Positions 9,148-18,949 are shown, counted from the stretch's first letter. The stretch: 64,000 nucleotides of DNA from Tepidisphaeraceae bacterium (GCA_035998445.1 DASYHQ010000017.1:183509-247508); one strand, 5' to 3'. Made by a program: numbers and translations. Notes: generated by a model from the sequence alone, not told the origin.

Positions 9148-9806
9148 CTTCTGTAGGACAGGCATTCCTGCCTGTCTCTCCACCGTCCGTCTCTCCCCCC
9201 GTATTCTTTCTTCCATCTTTTATGGCCTAGGCATTCTTGCCTGTGTCTCTTCGGTTTTTTCTTTCCAGCCGGTGCGACGGACATTCTTGTCTGTCTCGTG
9301 GGAACCGTTGCGCGTCTATCGAATCGAAAGAGACGCGAAGTCGCGAAGGCGCGAAGCGGGACGCGAAGGAGGATCCGGAAGACAACACCATCTCCTATCG
9401 AGGCGGCGGTCTGGGTAAGGCAAAACGCGATTTCGTGCACCATTTTGCACCATTGTGCACTATCGGGTGAGGACGTGGGGATTCACCCTGCCAAGCGTGT
9501 CGGCTATTCAGTTGTCAAAGAGCATGCTATCCATCTCTACGCCCGCGCTGCGCGAATGACATCAAGTTAGCGCAACGCCCATTGTTTTCTTCGTGCCTTC
9601 CTTCGTGCCTTCGCGCCTTCGTGGCTCCCCACTTTGGATCGCGGATGCGCCGCGCGGCAGAGAAGAATGTCCGCCCTACCAAAGACAGAAGACAGGAAGA
9701 GGCACAGGCAAGAATGCATGTGCCACAGTAGATGAAAGAAAGAATACGGGGGGAGAGGCGGACGGGGGGAGAGACAGGCAGGAATGCCTGTCCTAAAGAA
9801 GAGAGC
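9148..9806. repeat. Composite dispersed repeat, copy 1 (~650 bp, boxA-like core)
   Basis: The ends (9148-9298 and about 9654-9806) are mirror-image family D arms containing GGACAGGCATTCCTGCCTG and GGCAGGAATGCCTGTCC. The centre holds CGGTCTGGGTAAGGCAAAAC, GTGCACCATTTTGCACC and GCTATTCAGTTGTCAAAGAG, all shared with the copy at 42088-42727 in opposite orientation. The complement of the last motif is CTCTTTGACAACTGAATAGC, like an rRNA boxA region. No credible gene lies inside; this fills the 700-bp gap 9130-9829. Confidence 0.75.
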
Positions 9807-9829
9807 GGCCATCGCACGGACGGTTGCCT

Positions 9830-12800
9830 TTACTCGCTGCGCGCGCCGCGCAGGAAGTGCAGCTTCGCATCGCCCGTGCGGTAGTACAGGCCGCCGTCGA
9901 CGGCTTGCCAGTCGGTGATGCCGGCCTTGTCGGTGATCACCTCCAGGTGGTCGATGATGCCGTTCTCCACGCCGTTCACGCGTTCGCGGTTGAAGGCCCA
10001 CAGGCGGTAGCTGGGGACGGCCGCGTCGACGTTGGTCTGGCCCATCGTGTCCAACAGCACGACGTGGCGCGAACCGAACATCGCGCCGCGGACGGTGGGC
10101 GAACGCTCCATGTCGGCCAGGCTGGGCAGCTGCGTCTCGGGTGGCGCGGGGTTCACCAGGTCGAACGAGCGGTACGTGCGCGGCGAGATCGTGTACAGCT
10201 GCGTGCCCACCAGGCGCAGCGACACCTCCCACTCGCTGCCGCCGGTGGCCAACTGCTGCAGATGTTCGCGCTGCGTGAGCAGCGAGTAGACGCGCACGAT
10301 GCCGCCGCCCGACAGCGCTGCGACCAGGCCATCGTTCACCACGAGTTGGTCGGGCGCCACCGCGCCGCTGAAGACCGCGTTGCCCGGACCACCCTCGGCC
10401 ATGCGTTCGTTGGGTGGGTTGCCCTCCCACGTCTCGAACAGGTCCTTGGTCGCCAGCCGGTCGGCCAGCGTGTAGACCAGCACGCCCTGCCGCGACAGCG
10501 CGAAGTTCGCCAGTGGCGCGCCGGTGGCGGCCGAGAAGCGCGGGCGCCCCAGCACCTCGCCGGAGAACGTGTCGACCACCAGCAGCGTCGACGATGACTC
10601 GTCCGTTGCCCGCGCCACAGTGAACTCGTCCGTCGCCACCATCCGTTGCGGCCCGCGGTCGCTCAGGCGCACCTGCCACGCCAATTGGCCGTCGGTCAGG
10701 TCCAACCCCGCCAGCCGGCCGCTCGAGGTAAGCAGGACGATGCGCGAGTCGGTGGGGCGCAAATCGATGATCTGTTCCGGCCCGTCGGCCGGCGGCATTT
10801 GCTGTTGCTGCAGCTGCGCCTGCTGCATCGCCTGCAGGTTGCCGAACCGCCGGCCTGGGATGATGCGCGGCTGCGGCATGCCTTCCATCTCATCGATCGT
10901 CATCTCGTCCAGCTCGCGCCGGTCCTGCGGCATCGCGCCCAATGCCGGCAGGTCGCCCAGCGGCGCCTGCCACAGCACCTTGCCGTCGTCGGGCGACAGT
11001 CGCCACACCGTGCGATCCGACCAGACGACTAATTGCTGGCCCGTCCAAGCGGCGCCCAGCGGCTGGGCGTCCACCTCGGTGAAGTTCGCGAGCGGTTGAT
11101 TAGCGCCCACCGTGTAGACGGCCAGCGCTTGGCCCGTCCAGGCGATCACGCGATCGTCGCGAGTCATGCCGGTCGCTGGCAGGACGAGCGACTGCACGTT
11201 CACGATCGCGGCCGATGGGTCTGCGGGCACGAACGCGCGCTTGTAGCGCTTGCGGTTCGTCGCCGGGTCGATCTCGATCTCCTTGCCCGCCAGCCGCAGG
11301 TCGGGCAGCGCTGCGGGCGTCGTCTCACTGCCGCGGGGTCGCAGCTCGTTCAGCACGGACATGAACGACTTGCCCGCCAGCTCCGTTCCGTCGGCCAGCT
11401 TCATCGGCTGGGTGAGCTTCGGGTCCTGGCCGTTCCGTAACGCGTTCTGCAGGCGCGGGATCGCCGAGTCAACGCCGCCGGGCAGCATGAGGTAATTTCG
11501 CGCCAATGCCTCGGTGATCGTGGCCCGCTGCAGGCCATCGCCGCTCTTGCGCAGCGCCTGGCGCAGCACGTGGGTCGCCAGCCGGTGATCGCCGGCCTGT
11601 TCGTACACCTGCGTTGCAGCCACGAGGGCGCGGGGCGCGACGTTGGCGTTCGGGTAGACCTGCGCGATGCCCAGCAGCGCCGCCGCGTCAGCGGCCTTGC
11701 GGGCGGCGTTGAACTTTTCCTCGGCCACCAGTTCGTAGGCCACGTACGGCTGCCGCGAACCGGCGGCAGCGAGCACGTCGTCGATGCGGCGTTCGGCGAT
11801 GGCGGCGGCGCTCGTGGGGCCGCTGCGCTCGTCGAAGCTGGGCACCTTGCGCATCGCGTCGTCCGACAGCACCTCCTGGTACATGCGCACGGCGCTGGGG
11901 TACTCGCGCATCGACTCATACAGCCGCGCCCGCGCCAGCCGCCACGCCACGCCCTGCTGCGGTGTGGCGGCGGCGATCGCGGCGCGGTCGAAGAAGTCCG
12001 ACGCCTGCTGACGTACCGATGGCGCCGTGGGTGGCATTTCGGCCAGCTTGTTGGCGAACGTGAGCGCGTCGTTGAATAACCGCTCGCGCAACGGCCCGGG
12101 TCGCAGCGCATCGGCGCCGCCCATCAACCCGATGGCCGCGTCGATCTTCTGCAGTGACGTCGCCACGTCGCCGGCCGCGAACATCACCTCGGCATACACG
12201 ATGCGCGGCTCGGGATCGTTCGGGGCGGCGGCCTCGCGGGCGTCCCACTTCTGGCGCGCCAGCTGCCGGTCCATGTACACGTCCACCCGTCGCGGGCCCG
12301 CCAGCACGACGTGGTCGCCGACCACCAGCACGTTGCCCGGGCCCTCGCCGTCCGGATCGCTGCGATCCCACGCGGCCGGTGACGCGGGGTAGGTGCCCTC
12401 GGTCAGCACCTGGCTGTTGGCGATCTGAAAGCGGAACAGGCGTCGTTCGGTCGGGATGAAGACGTCGGTCTCGGTCAGGAACGGCCGGCCCATGAGCGGC
12501 CCACCGCCGCCCAAACCACTGCGGCAGGTGACGGACGGGTCGGCCGGTTGCGGATAGGTGGAGACGCGGAAGTTGTCGGGGTCGTACTTGCGCCAATCGA
12601 TGCCGAGCAGCGACGCGTTGGCGTTGGCGGGCATCTGCGCGCCGCCGCGCGCCGTGGTGTTGCCGGCGACGATCACGCTGTCACCACTGACGCCGACGAG
12701 CGTGTCGAGCCCACCGAGGTGCCGGCGGGCGATGCGTTTGCTGATCGCGCCATTGCCGGCATCGAACACGATGACGTCGCGCGCGTCGACCGGCAACGTA

Positions 12801-14596
12801 AAGATATGCCCGTCGCGCACGATCGGCGGGTTGTAGGCCCACGGGGCCGAGGCGGTGGTGTCGGCGCCAGCGCCCATCATCTCGCCGTTCATGCGCATGG
12901 CCATCTGCGGGTTGAACATCGGGCCACGGTTGGCCGCGCCCTCGCCACCGCGCGGGTAGGTGGTCAGCCAGAGCAGGCCACCGCTGTAGGCGTCCAGCGC
13001 CGCGACGGCGCCGAGGTTGGTCGAGACGAACAACCGCCCACCGGCGAAGGCGACGTGGGCGTCGTTGTCACTGGCGATCGGCATGCCGCCCCAGGGCGAG
13101 TTGAAGACGCTTGCGCCGGAGATGTAGCTGGTCCACTTCGCCTTGCCGTCGGCCAGGTTGAAACAGATGACGTAGCAGTCCTCGAAGTTGGCCTGCTTGG
13201 CCGAGCGGCCGGTCACGTAGACGTTGTCGCCAATCACCAGCGGCGAGCCACCGAGCGCCATGGCGCGCTGCGCCTCGTCGGGCAGGTCGGCGGTGCTGGC
13301 GACCCAGCGCTGGGCGCCGGTGCGGCGATCGAGGCAGACGAGCTTCGTCTCCAGCGTTTGCCCCATGTTCATCGCGGCGCGGCGGTCGCCCTGGCCCATG
13401 ATGGCGAGCACGGCGTCGTCGGTCACGGTGGTGTTGAGCTGACGCCCGCGCGCGCCGCCGAACGGCGCGGCGCCGGGCAGCGTGTAGCGGCCCTGAAGTT
13501 CACCGGGATAGGTGGTCGCCCAACCGGAGAGCGCGACGCCACTGTCGACGCTGACGGCGTAGACGCGCTGGCCGTCGTTGAAGAACAAATCGGGCCCGTC
13601 GACCACCGGCATCACGCCCGCGGCCTCGGCGTCGGACATGCGGCGCAGGTAGTCGTTGCGCCGCTCGCGCGACATCGCGCGCACCGCCGGCGACGGTAGT
13701 GGCGACGACAGATCGATGCCGAACATGCGCGCGCCCGGCCGACCGGTGACGGCCGGCACGCGCCCGCGCGATGGCCCGCCGCCCAGCGTCGGCCAACTGT
13801 CACTCGCCAGCGCAGCGGCGGCGCTGGCGGGCTCGGCCAATGCCTTCGCGAGCGTGTCGACGAGCGGAGCGGCTCCACCCGCGACCGTCGCGGTGGCGTC
13901 GGGGTGCTTGGCCTTCAGTTCATCCAGTGCTTTGGTGGCACCGGCGGCATCACCAGCGAGATGACGTGCCAGGCCGGCGCGAAACAGCACTGCGGCACGG
14001 TCGTCGGCCAGGTTCGGGTGGACCGCGAGCAGCCGGTCGGTCATCCAGATCGCCGATCCAAACTCACCGGCCGCCAGCGACAGATCGACGAGGCGCATCG
14101 ACGCGGTCTTGCCGGCGTCGGTGACGAAGTAGTCGCGCTCGACCCTGCCCAGCACCGCGCGGTCGAACGGCGACGCGTCGAGCAGCGTCTGCGCCACCTG
14201 TCCGAACCGTGCCCGGTACGCCGCCAGCCCGTCGGCCGGCCATTCGGCCAATCGCCGCTGCACGAGGTCGGTCGCGCCGATGTACTGCTTGAAGTTGCCC
14301 GCGTCCGCGCCGGTGTTGGTCGGCACGATGCGCTGGCCGTGCTTCTCGATCACTTCCTGCAGCAGGTCCGCGGCCTTGCCCCACTCCTTCGATCGTTCCA
14401 TGCGCTCGGCCAGCACGATGCGCTCGGTGACGATCGCCGAGTCGCGCACGTAAATGCCTGTGTCGGGCTCCAGGCCCGTGCCAGCCTCGTCGATGTCGAT
14501 GTCGACGTCCACGCCCTGTGCCCACGACGGCACGACCGGCAACGCCCCGAAAATGGCGACAGCTAAAATGAGGCGACGGCTCAACATCTCTGGCAC
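9830..14596 (-). CDS. Very large exported PQQ-like beta-propeller / TPR protein
   Basis: 1588 residues. It starts with a signal peptide (LSRRLILAVAIFGALPVVPSWA, cut near AQG) after GTG 14596 or ATG 14587; the latter has GAGG eight bases upstream. Then come an alpha-helical TPR-like stretch, a long beta-propeller region with repeated WxxxY/L-type blades (VYAVSVDSGVALSGW, LVCLDRRTGAQRW, VAALDAYSGGLLW, VIVFDAGNGAISK), a second helical TPR block, and a second propeller (DGKVLWQAPLG, GQLAWQVRL, VVDTFSGEVLGR). Probably a periplasmic or surface scaffold rather than a quinoprotein dehydrogenase, as no catalytic motif is seen. No partner gene is adjacent. Confidence 0.8.
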   Translation of the reverse strand: MPEMLSRRLILAVAIFGALPVVPSWAQGVDVDIDIDEAGTGLEPDTGIYVRDSAIVTERIVLAERMERSKEWGKAADLLQEVIEKHGQRIVPTNTGADAGNFKQYIGATDLVQRRLAEWPADGLAAYRARFGQVAQTLLDASPFDRAVLGRVERDYFVTDAGKTASMRLVDLSLAAGEFGSAIWMTDRLLAVHPNLADDRAAVLFRAGLARHLAGDAAGATKALDELKAKHPDATATVAGGAAPLVDTLAKALAEPASAAAALASDSWPTLGGGPSRGRVPAVTGRPGARMFGIDLSSPLPSPAVRAMSRERRNDYLRRMSDAEAAGVMPVVDGPDLFFNDGQRVYAVSVDSGVALSGWATTYPGELQGRYTLPGAAPFGGARGRQLNTTVTDDAVLAIMGQGDRRAAMNMGQTLETKLVCLDRRTGAQRWVASTADLPDEAQRAMALGGSPLVIGDNVYVTGRSAKQANFEDCYVICFNLADGKAKWTSYISGASVFNSPWGGMPIASDNDAHVAFAGGRLFVSTNLGAVAALDAYSGGLLWLTTYPRGGEGAANRGPMFNPQMAMRMNGEMMGAGADTTASAPWAYNPPIVRDGHIFTLPVDARDVIVFDAGNGAISKRIARRHLGGLDTLVGVSGDSVIVAGNTTARGGAQMPANANASLLGIDWRKYDPDNFRVSTYPQPADPSVTCRSGLGGGGPLMGRPFLTETDVFIPTERRLFRFQIANSQVLTEGTYPASPAAWDRSDPDGEGPGNVLVVGDHVVLAGPRRVDVYMDRQLARQKWDAREAAAPNDPEPRIVYAEVMFAAGDVATSLQKIDAAIGLMGGADALRPGPLRERLFNDALTFANKLAEMPPTAPSVRQQASDFFDRAAIAAATPQQGVAWRLARARLYESMREYPSAVRMYQEVLSDDAMRKVPSFDERSGPTSAAAIAERRIDDVLAAAGSRQPYVAYELVAEEKFNAARKAADAAALLGIAQVYPNANVAPRALVAATQVYEQAGDHRLATHVLRQALRKSGDGLQRATITEALARNYLMLPGGVDSAIPRLQNALRNGQDPKLTQPMKLADGTELAGKSFMSVLNELRPRGSETTPAALPDLRLAGKEIEIDPATNRKRYKRAFVPADPSAAIVNVQSLVLPATGMTRDDRVIAWTGQALAVYTVGANQPLANFTEVDAQPLGAAWTGQQLVVWSDRTVWRLSPDDGKVLWQAPLGDLPALGAMPQDRRELDEMTIDEMEGMPQPRIIPGRRFGNLQAMQQAQLQQQQMPPADGPEQIIDLRPTDSRIVLLTSSGRLAGLDLTDGQLAWQVRLSDRGPQRMVATDEFTVARATDESSSTLLVVDTFSGEVLGRPRFSAATGAPLANFALSRQGVLVYTLADRLATKDLFETWEGNPPNERMAEGGPGNAVFSGAVAPDQLVVNDGLVAALSGGGIVRVYSLLTQREHLQQLATGGSEWEVSLRLVGTQLYTISPRTYRSFDLVNPAPPETQLPSLADMERSPTVRGAMFGSRHVVLLDTMGQTNVDAAVPSYRLWAFNRERVNGVENGIIDHLEVITDKAGITDWQAVDGGLYYRTGDAKLHFLRGARSE

Positions 14597-14630
14597 CTCA
14601 CGCGCGGATAAAGACCCTCACACCCACCGG

Positions 14631-14652
14631 CCTGGTCGCTTCAGCGACCAGG
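14631..14652. repeat. Short hairpin repeat (CTGGTCGC-TTCA-GCGACCAG type)
   Basis: A 9-bp perfect stem with TTCA loop, followed by TTTT on the + strand. Relatives CTGGCCGCT-TTA/AAA-GCGGCCAG occur near 19665-19686 and 20867-20886, and a shorter one near 4427. Placed upstream of the propeller gene; it may be a REP-type repeat rather than a terminator, since no + strand gene ends here. Confidence 0.55.
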
Positions 14653-14733
14653 TTTTCCCCCGTCGTCCCTCACCTCACCCCGAGAGCAGATTCAAAATCC
14701 ATATCTGACGAAACACTCAACACTCACGTAACC

Positions 14734-14819
14734 GTCATCCTGAGGTACTCCGAAGGATCTCTTCCGTCCCACACACGACAGGAATACGGGGGAGATCCTT
14801 CGGAGTACCTCAGGATGAC
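14734..14819. repeat. Family B palindrome, intact copy
   Basis: GTCATCCTGAGGTACTCCG on the left and its near-perfect complement CGGAGTACCTCAGGATGAC on the right, with GAAGGATCTC / GAGATCCTTC inner arms. This is the uninterrupted form of the element that is split by family C at 4003-4351 and about 60202-60494. Confidence 0.8.
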
Positions 14820-14885
14820 GAACTTGCATGGGGTGCACAGGTGCAAAACTGTCCCTTACCATCACCCTACAGAAGCCGACTCTTC

Positions 14886-15869
14886 TCACGCGCTAAAATA
14901 CTTCCCCCACAACGGCTTCAACCGTTCCACTTCCTCTGCAGGAATCTGGTCCTTCTGCGACCAGATCCCCAGTTGCAACGCCGCGTGCGCCGGTGACGCC
15001 GGCAGCGCGTCTTTTCGCTCGGCGATCAGTTCGACCGATCGGCGGATCAGCCCGATCGCGTTGCCGCTGGCGGCCTTCAGGTTGCCGATGATCTCGTTCA
15101 ACAGTGCGAACGGATCGTGCGGCTGCCCCTCGCCAGCCGGGCGGGCCTTCCAGCAATCATAGTCCGTGACCAGCGCGATCAGCGCGTAGCTGATTTCCGC
15201 CTCGCGCGCCAGCTTCGCCTCGGGCATCGCGGTCATGCCGATGAGGTCGCCACCCCACAGCCGGTGCATCAGGCTTTCGGCCCGCGTGGAGAAGGCGGGG
15301 CCTTCCATGCAGACGTAGCAGCCGCGGGCGTGGGTGGTGTAGGGCGAGGAACTAGCGGGACTGGGAGAAGGCGTTGCCGCGCCATTCGCTGAATCGGGAC
15401 TGTTGGCCCCTCCTGACTCATCCGCCGCTCCCGCGGCGGCGTCCAGCACGATTTGACGCAGGACGGGGCAGAAGGGTTCAGCAAATTCCACGTGGACGGC
15501 AGCATTGTTGTAGAAGGTCGCGGGGCGCTTCGTGGTCTTGTCGATGATCTGGTCGGGCACGACCAAATCGCGCGGCTTGAATTCGTCGCGCAGCGAGCCG
15601 ACGGCGCCGGTGGCCAGCAGGTGCGTCACGCCCAGCTGCTTCATCGCGAAGATGTTGGCCTGATACGGGACGGCCGACGGGTTCTTCAGGTGGCCCACGC
15701 CGTGGCGAGAGAGGAAGAAGACCGGCAGGCCGGCCCAGGTGGTCTCGAGGATGGCATCGGAAGGTGGACCGAACGGGGTGTCGATCGTGTGCCGCGTGAC
15801 CGACGCCTCGCCGGCCAGCGCCTCGTGCATTCCCGAGCCCCCGATCACGCCAACACGCACTGAATCCAT
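14886..15869 (-). CDS. mtnP: S-methyl-5'-thioadenosine phosphorylase with low-complexity insert
   Basis: 327 residues from ATG at 15869 (MDSVRVGVIGGSGMHEAL); nine upstream codons are rejected because the Rossmann-like start fits here. Cleaves 5'-methylthioadenosine with phosphate in methionine salvage. Diagnostic segments: RHGVGHLKNPSAVPYQANI, TGAVGSL, MEGPAFSTRAES, IGMTAMPEAKLAREAEISYA and VTDYDCW. About residues 145-180 form an unusual Ala/Ser/Pro/Gly-rich insert just before the conserved GCYVCMEGP strand. Normal MtnP is ~270-290 residues, so the insert explains the excess length. Confidence 0.9.
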   Translation of the reverse strand: MDSVRVGVIGGSGMHEALAGEASVTRHTIDTPFGPPSDAILETTWAGLPVFFLSRHGVGHLKNPSAVPYQANIFAMKQLGVTHLLATGAVGSLRDEFKPRDLVVPDQIIDKTTKRPATFYNNAAVHVEFAEPFCPVLRQIVLDAAAGAADESGGANSPDSANGAATPSPSPASSSPYTTHARGCYVCMEGPAFSTRAESLMHRLWGGDLIGMTAMPEAKLAREAEISYALIALVTDYDCWKARPAGEGQPHDPFALLNEIIGNLKAASGNAIGLIRRSVELIAERKDALPASPAHAALQLGIWSQKDQIPAEEVERLKPLWGKYFSA

Positions 15870-16028
15870 GCGATTAGCGTATGGCGTTCGAGTCAAAAGG
15901 CAACCGTAAACCGGGTAGGATTGAGGACCTTACACCCACACCATCGCACGCTTTTGCCAGATGACGTTTCGGGCGGGTTGGCTCACCGCGTTGACATTGG
16001 CGCGCCGCGCGGCCAAATACTGTCGATT

Positions 16029-17381
16029 GTGAATCAGTACACCTTTGCCCCGCGTCAGATTCCGCTCGATTCCTCCTGGGACGTGATCGTCGTCGGCGGT
16101 GGCCCCTCCGGCTGCACCTCCGCCGCCGCTGCGGCGCGCGAGGGGGCGAAGGTGTTGCTGGTCGAACAGACCGGCTCGCTGGGCGGCATGGGCACCAGCG
16201 CGCTGGTGCCCGCCTGGACGCCGTTCTCCGACAAGAAGGACCTCGTCTACCGCGGTTTGGCCGAGCGCGTGTTCACGACGGCTAAGCAGGGCATGGCCCA
16301 CGTGAAGCCGACGGACGCCGACTGGGTGCCGATTGACGCCGAACGGCTGAAGCGCGTCTACGACGACCTCTGCACTGAATTCGGCGTAACGGTGCTGTTC
16401 AACACGTTCTTCTCCGCAGTCGACACCGACGGCGCGGGTCGGGTGACAGCACTCATCTTCAGCAACAAGTCGGGCATGACCGCCAAGCGCGCCAAGGTAT
16501 ACGTCGACTGCACCGGCGACGCCGATCTGGCCGCCTGGGCGGGGGCCGAGTTTCATAAGGGCGACGACAGCGGCGACCCGGCCAACCTGATGCCGGCGAC
16601 GCACTGCTTCATCCTGTCCAACGTCGACGACTACGCCTACCGCACCGGCCCCGGCATGCACGCGGCCGCAACGAACTCGCCGCACCATCAGATCATGAAG
16701 TCGGGCAAGTACCCGGTCATCCCCGACATCCACTGCTGCAACAACTCGGTCGGACCCGGCTCGATCGGCTTCAACGCCGGTCACGTGTACGCCGTCGACA
16801 GCACCGATCCGGCCAACGTATCGAAGGCCCTGATGACCGGCCGGAAGATCGCGGCGGCGTATCGCGACGCGCTGGCGGAGTTTTACCCAGCGGCGTTCGG
16901 CAACGCGTTCCTGGCGCAGACGGGCTCGCTGCTGGGCGTGCGCGAGTCGCGCCGCATCGTCGGCGATTACGTGCTGACGCTCGAAGACTACATGGCCCGC
17001 CGGGACTTCGACGATGAGATCGCGCGCAACAGCTACTTTATCGACGTCCACGCGAAGGTGAAGGAAGCGTTCGACGACCTGTCCAAGGCCCACAAGTGGG
17101 AAGGCACCACCTTCCGCTACGGCCCCGGCGAGTCGCACGGCATCCCCTACCGCTGCCTGACGCCCAAGGGACTGGCCAACGTGCTCGTGGCCGGCCGCAG
17201 CATTTCGGCCGAGCAGATCGTGCAGGGCAGCGTGCGCGTGATGCCCTGCTGCCTGGCCATGGGCGAGGCTGCCGGCATCGCCGCAGCCAGCGCGAGCAAG
17301 CATGAGGTGCCGGACGTGCGCAAGGTCGACGTGCAGCACCTCCGCAAGCGCCTGAAGGACGAAGGGGCGTACATCAAGTAA
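16029..17381 (+). CDS. FAD-dependent oxidoreductase (FAD_oxidored family)
   Basis: 450 residues from GTG at 16029 (MNQYTFAPRQIPLDSSW). The frame is open back to 15921, but that part overlaps the mtnP upstream region and lacks conserved features. The dinucleotide-binding motif VIVVGGGPSGCTSAAAAARE ends with the acidic strand VLLVEQ. GGMGTSALVPAW, a CTGDADLAAWAG second FAD motif, and C-terminal VLVAGRSISAEQIVQGSVR with GEAAGIAAA complete the fold. The substrate is unknown; planctomycete relatives often accompany glycosidases, and here a GH5 gene starts 34 bp downstream. Confidence 0.82.
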   Translation: MNQYTFAPRQIPLDSSWDVIVVGGGPSGCTSAAAAAREGAKVLLVEQTGSLGGMGTSALVPAWTPFSDKKDLVYRGLAERVFTTAKQGMAHVKPTDADWVPIDAERLKRVYDDLCTEFGVTVLFNTFFSAVDTDGAGRVTALIFSNKSGMTAKRAKVYVDCTGDADLAAWAGAEFHKGDDSGDPANLMPATHCFILSNVDDYAYRTGPGMHAAATNSPHHQIMKSGKYPVIPDIHCCNNSVGPGSIGFNAGHVYAVDSTDPANVSKALMTGRKIAAAYRDALAEFYPAAFGNAFLAQTGSLLGVRESRRIVGDYVLTLEDYMARRDFDDEIARNSYFIDVHAKVKEAFDDLSKAHKWEGTTFRYGPGESHGIPYRCLTPKGLANVLVAGRSISAEQIVQGSVRVMPCCLAMGEAAGIAAASASKHEVPDVRKVDVQHLRKRLKDEGAYIK

Positions 17382-17415
17382 GGCGACGCCCTTGGCAGTC
17401 CGGAGAAGCTCCCCC

Positions 17416-18426
17416 ATGCCCGTCAATATCCGTCGCGGCGTAAACATTTCGCACTGGCTGAGTCAGTCAAACGCACGCGGGCAGAAGCGGCGCGACTGGT
17501 TCGGGCGCGACGACATGATGCGCCTGCGCGAGCTGGGCCTGGACCACATCCGCCTGCCGATCGACGAGGAACAGATGTGGACGACCGCCGGCGCCCGCGA
17601 GGCCGAGGCGTTCGACCTCATGCAGAGCGCCTTAGACTGGGCGGCGGCCGCGGAGATGCGGGTGATCGTCGATTTGCACATCCTGCGCACGCACTACTTC
17701 CAGGACGAATCGCCACCCCTGTTCACCCAGCCCGCTGAGGCCGAGCGTTTCGCCGGGCTGTGGGCCGACCTGTCGGACGCTCTACACACCCGCCCGCTGG
17801 ACGCGGTGGCCTACGAGTTGATGAACGAGCCGGCCGCCCCCGATCCGGCCGACTGGAACCGCGTGGCGATGTACCCGTTCCGCGCCATCCGCCAGCGCGA
17901 GCCGCAGCGGACGATCGTCTTAGGGTCCAACGAGGGCAACCAGGCCAAAACGTTCGACCAGCTCGACGTGCCGCCCGACGAGCATTTGATCCTGACCTTC
18001 CACCACTATCACCCCATGCCGTTGACGCACTATCGCGCTGGCTGGACGAAGCACCAGGAGACGTACGCCGGCCCCGTGCACTACCCGGGCCCGTCGCTGT
18101 TGCCCGAGGACGAGGCGCTCGTGCCACCGGCCGACCGCGAGCATTACGCGAAGGTGAATAAGCCGTACGACCGCGCTTCGATCGTTGCCGACTTCGCCAA
18201 GCCACTGGCGGTGCGACAGCGGACGGGCCACCCGCTGTACTGCGGCGAGTTCGGGTGCATCAACCGGGCGCCCGACGAGCCGCGTTACCGCTGGTATCGC
18301 GACATGGTGAGCGTGTTCGACGAGTTCGACATTGCCTGGACGGCCTGGGACTGGCGCGGGCAGTTCGCGATCCTGGACGAGCACGGCCAACCGACCCTGG
18401 CGTTGCGCGGGTTGCTGGGAACGTGA
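17416..18426 (+). CDS. Glycoside hydrolase family 5 (cellulase-like), no signal peptide
   Basis: 336 residues from ATG 17416 with GGAG 10 bases upstream; a TTG at 17392 is a weaker alternative. GH5 features: NISHWLSQ start, DHIRLPIDEEQMW, YELMNEPAAPDP with the acid/base Glu in the NEP motif, LTFHHYHPMPLTH, and YCGEFGC containing the nucleophile Glu. Hydrolyses beta-glucan or mannan. Lack of an export signal suggests a role on imported oligosaccharides. Follows the FAD oxidoreductase closely and is probably co-transcribed. Confidence 0.85.
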   Translation: MPVNIRRGVNISHWLSQSNARGQKRRDWFGRDDMMRLRELGLDHIRLPIDEEQMWTTAGAREAEAFDLMQSALDWAAAAEMRVIVDLHILRTHYFQDESPPLFTQPAEAERFAGLWADLSDALHTRPLDAVAYELMNEPAAPDPADWNRVAMYPFRAIRQREPQRTIVLGSNEGNQAKTFDQLDVPPDEHLILTFHHYHPMPLTHYRAGWTKHQETYAGPVHYPGPSLLPEDEALVPPADREHYAKVNKPYDRASIVADFAKPLAVRQRTGHPLYCGEFGCINRAPDEPRYRWYRDMVSVFDEFDIAWTAWDWRGQFAILDEHGQPTLALRGLLGT

Positions 18427-18457
18427 AACGCACGGCCGACCGGGCTACACTGTTGCC

Positions 18458-18949
18458 GTGAGCCCTGCCGATATCATCACCCTGCTGCGCAACACGTTCG
18501 GCGACGAGCGGATCGTCGCGTCGTTCGCCGACAAGCACCCGCGCGTTCACGTGAACGCTGCCGACTGGCGATCGATCGCCGAGTTCCTGCGGTTTGACCC
18601 GCGGCTGTCGTTCGACTGGCTCGCGAATCTGGGCGGCATCGACTACGCCGCCGACGGCAAGATGTGCGTGCTGTACGATTTGTGGAGCTTCGACCTGCGG
18701 CACACGTTCGCGGTGAAGGTCTTCACGCCGCGCGACCAGCCTCAGGTGCCGAGCGTGGTCGACCTCTGGTCGGCCGCCGACTGGCACGAGCGCGAGACGA
18801 TGGACATGTTCGGCGTCGGGTTCCCTGGCCATCCCGACCCGCGGCGCATCCTGCTGGCCGACGACTGGGTGGGCCATCCGCTGCGGAAGGATTACGTCTT
18901 CCCCACTGAGTACCAAGGCATCCCCGGCTCCGGCCCGAAGCCGCGGTGA
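18458..18949 (+). CDS. nuoC: NADH-quinone oxidoreductase subunit C, stand-alone
   Basis: 163 residues from GTG 18458. Subunit of the peripheral arm of respiratory complex I. The 30-kDa subunit signature is clear: HERETMDMFGVGF, GHPDPRRILLADDW, then GHPLRKDYVFP. Other nuo genes are absent on both sides, which is unusual since nuoC normally sits in the nuo operon. TACACT at 18445-18450 ends seven bases before the GTG, so the message may be leaderless. A second copy in a full operon elsewhere cannot be excluded. Confidence 0.88.
   Translation: MSPADIITLLRNTFGDERIVASFADKHPRVHVNAADWRSIAEFLRFDPRLSFDWLANLGGIDYAADGKMCVLYDLWSFDLRHTFAVKVFTPRDQPQVPSVVDLWSAADWHERETMDMFGVGFPGHPDPRRILLADDWVGHPLRKDYVFPTEYQGIPGSGPKPR

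Noticed and set aside
15930..17447. 505-codon minus-strand frame opposite the FAD oxidoreductase
   Set aside because: Antisense shadow of a GC-rich gene; no conserved motif, while the + strand has clear FAD motifs.
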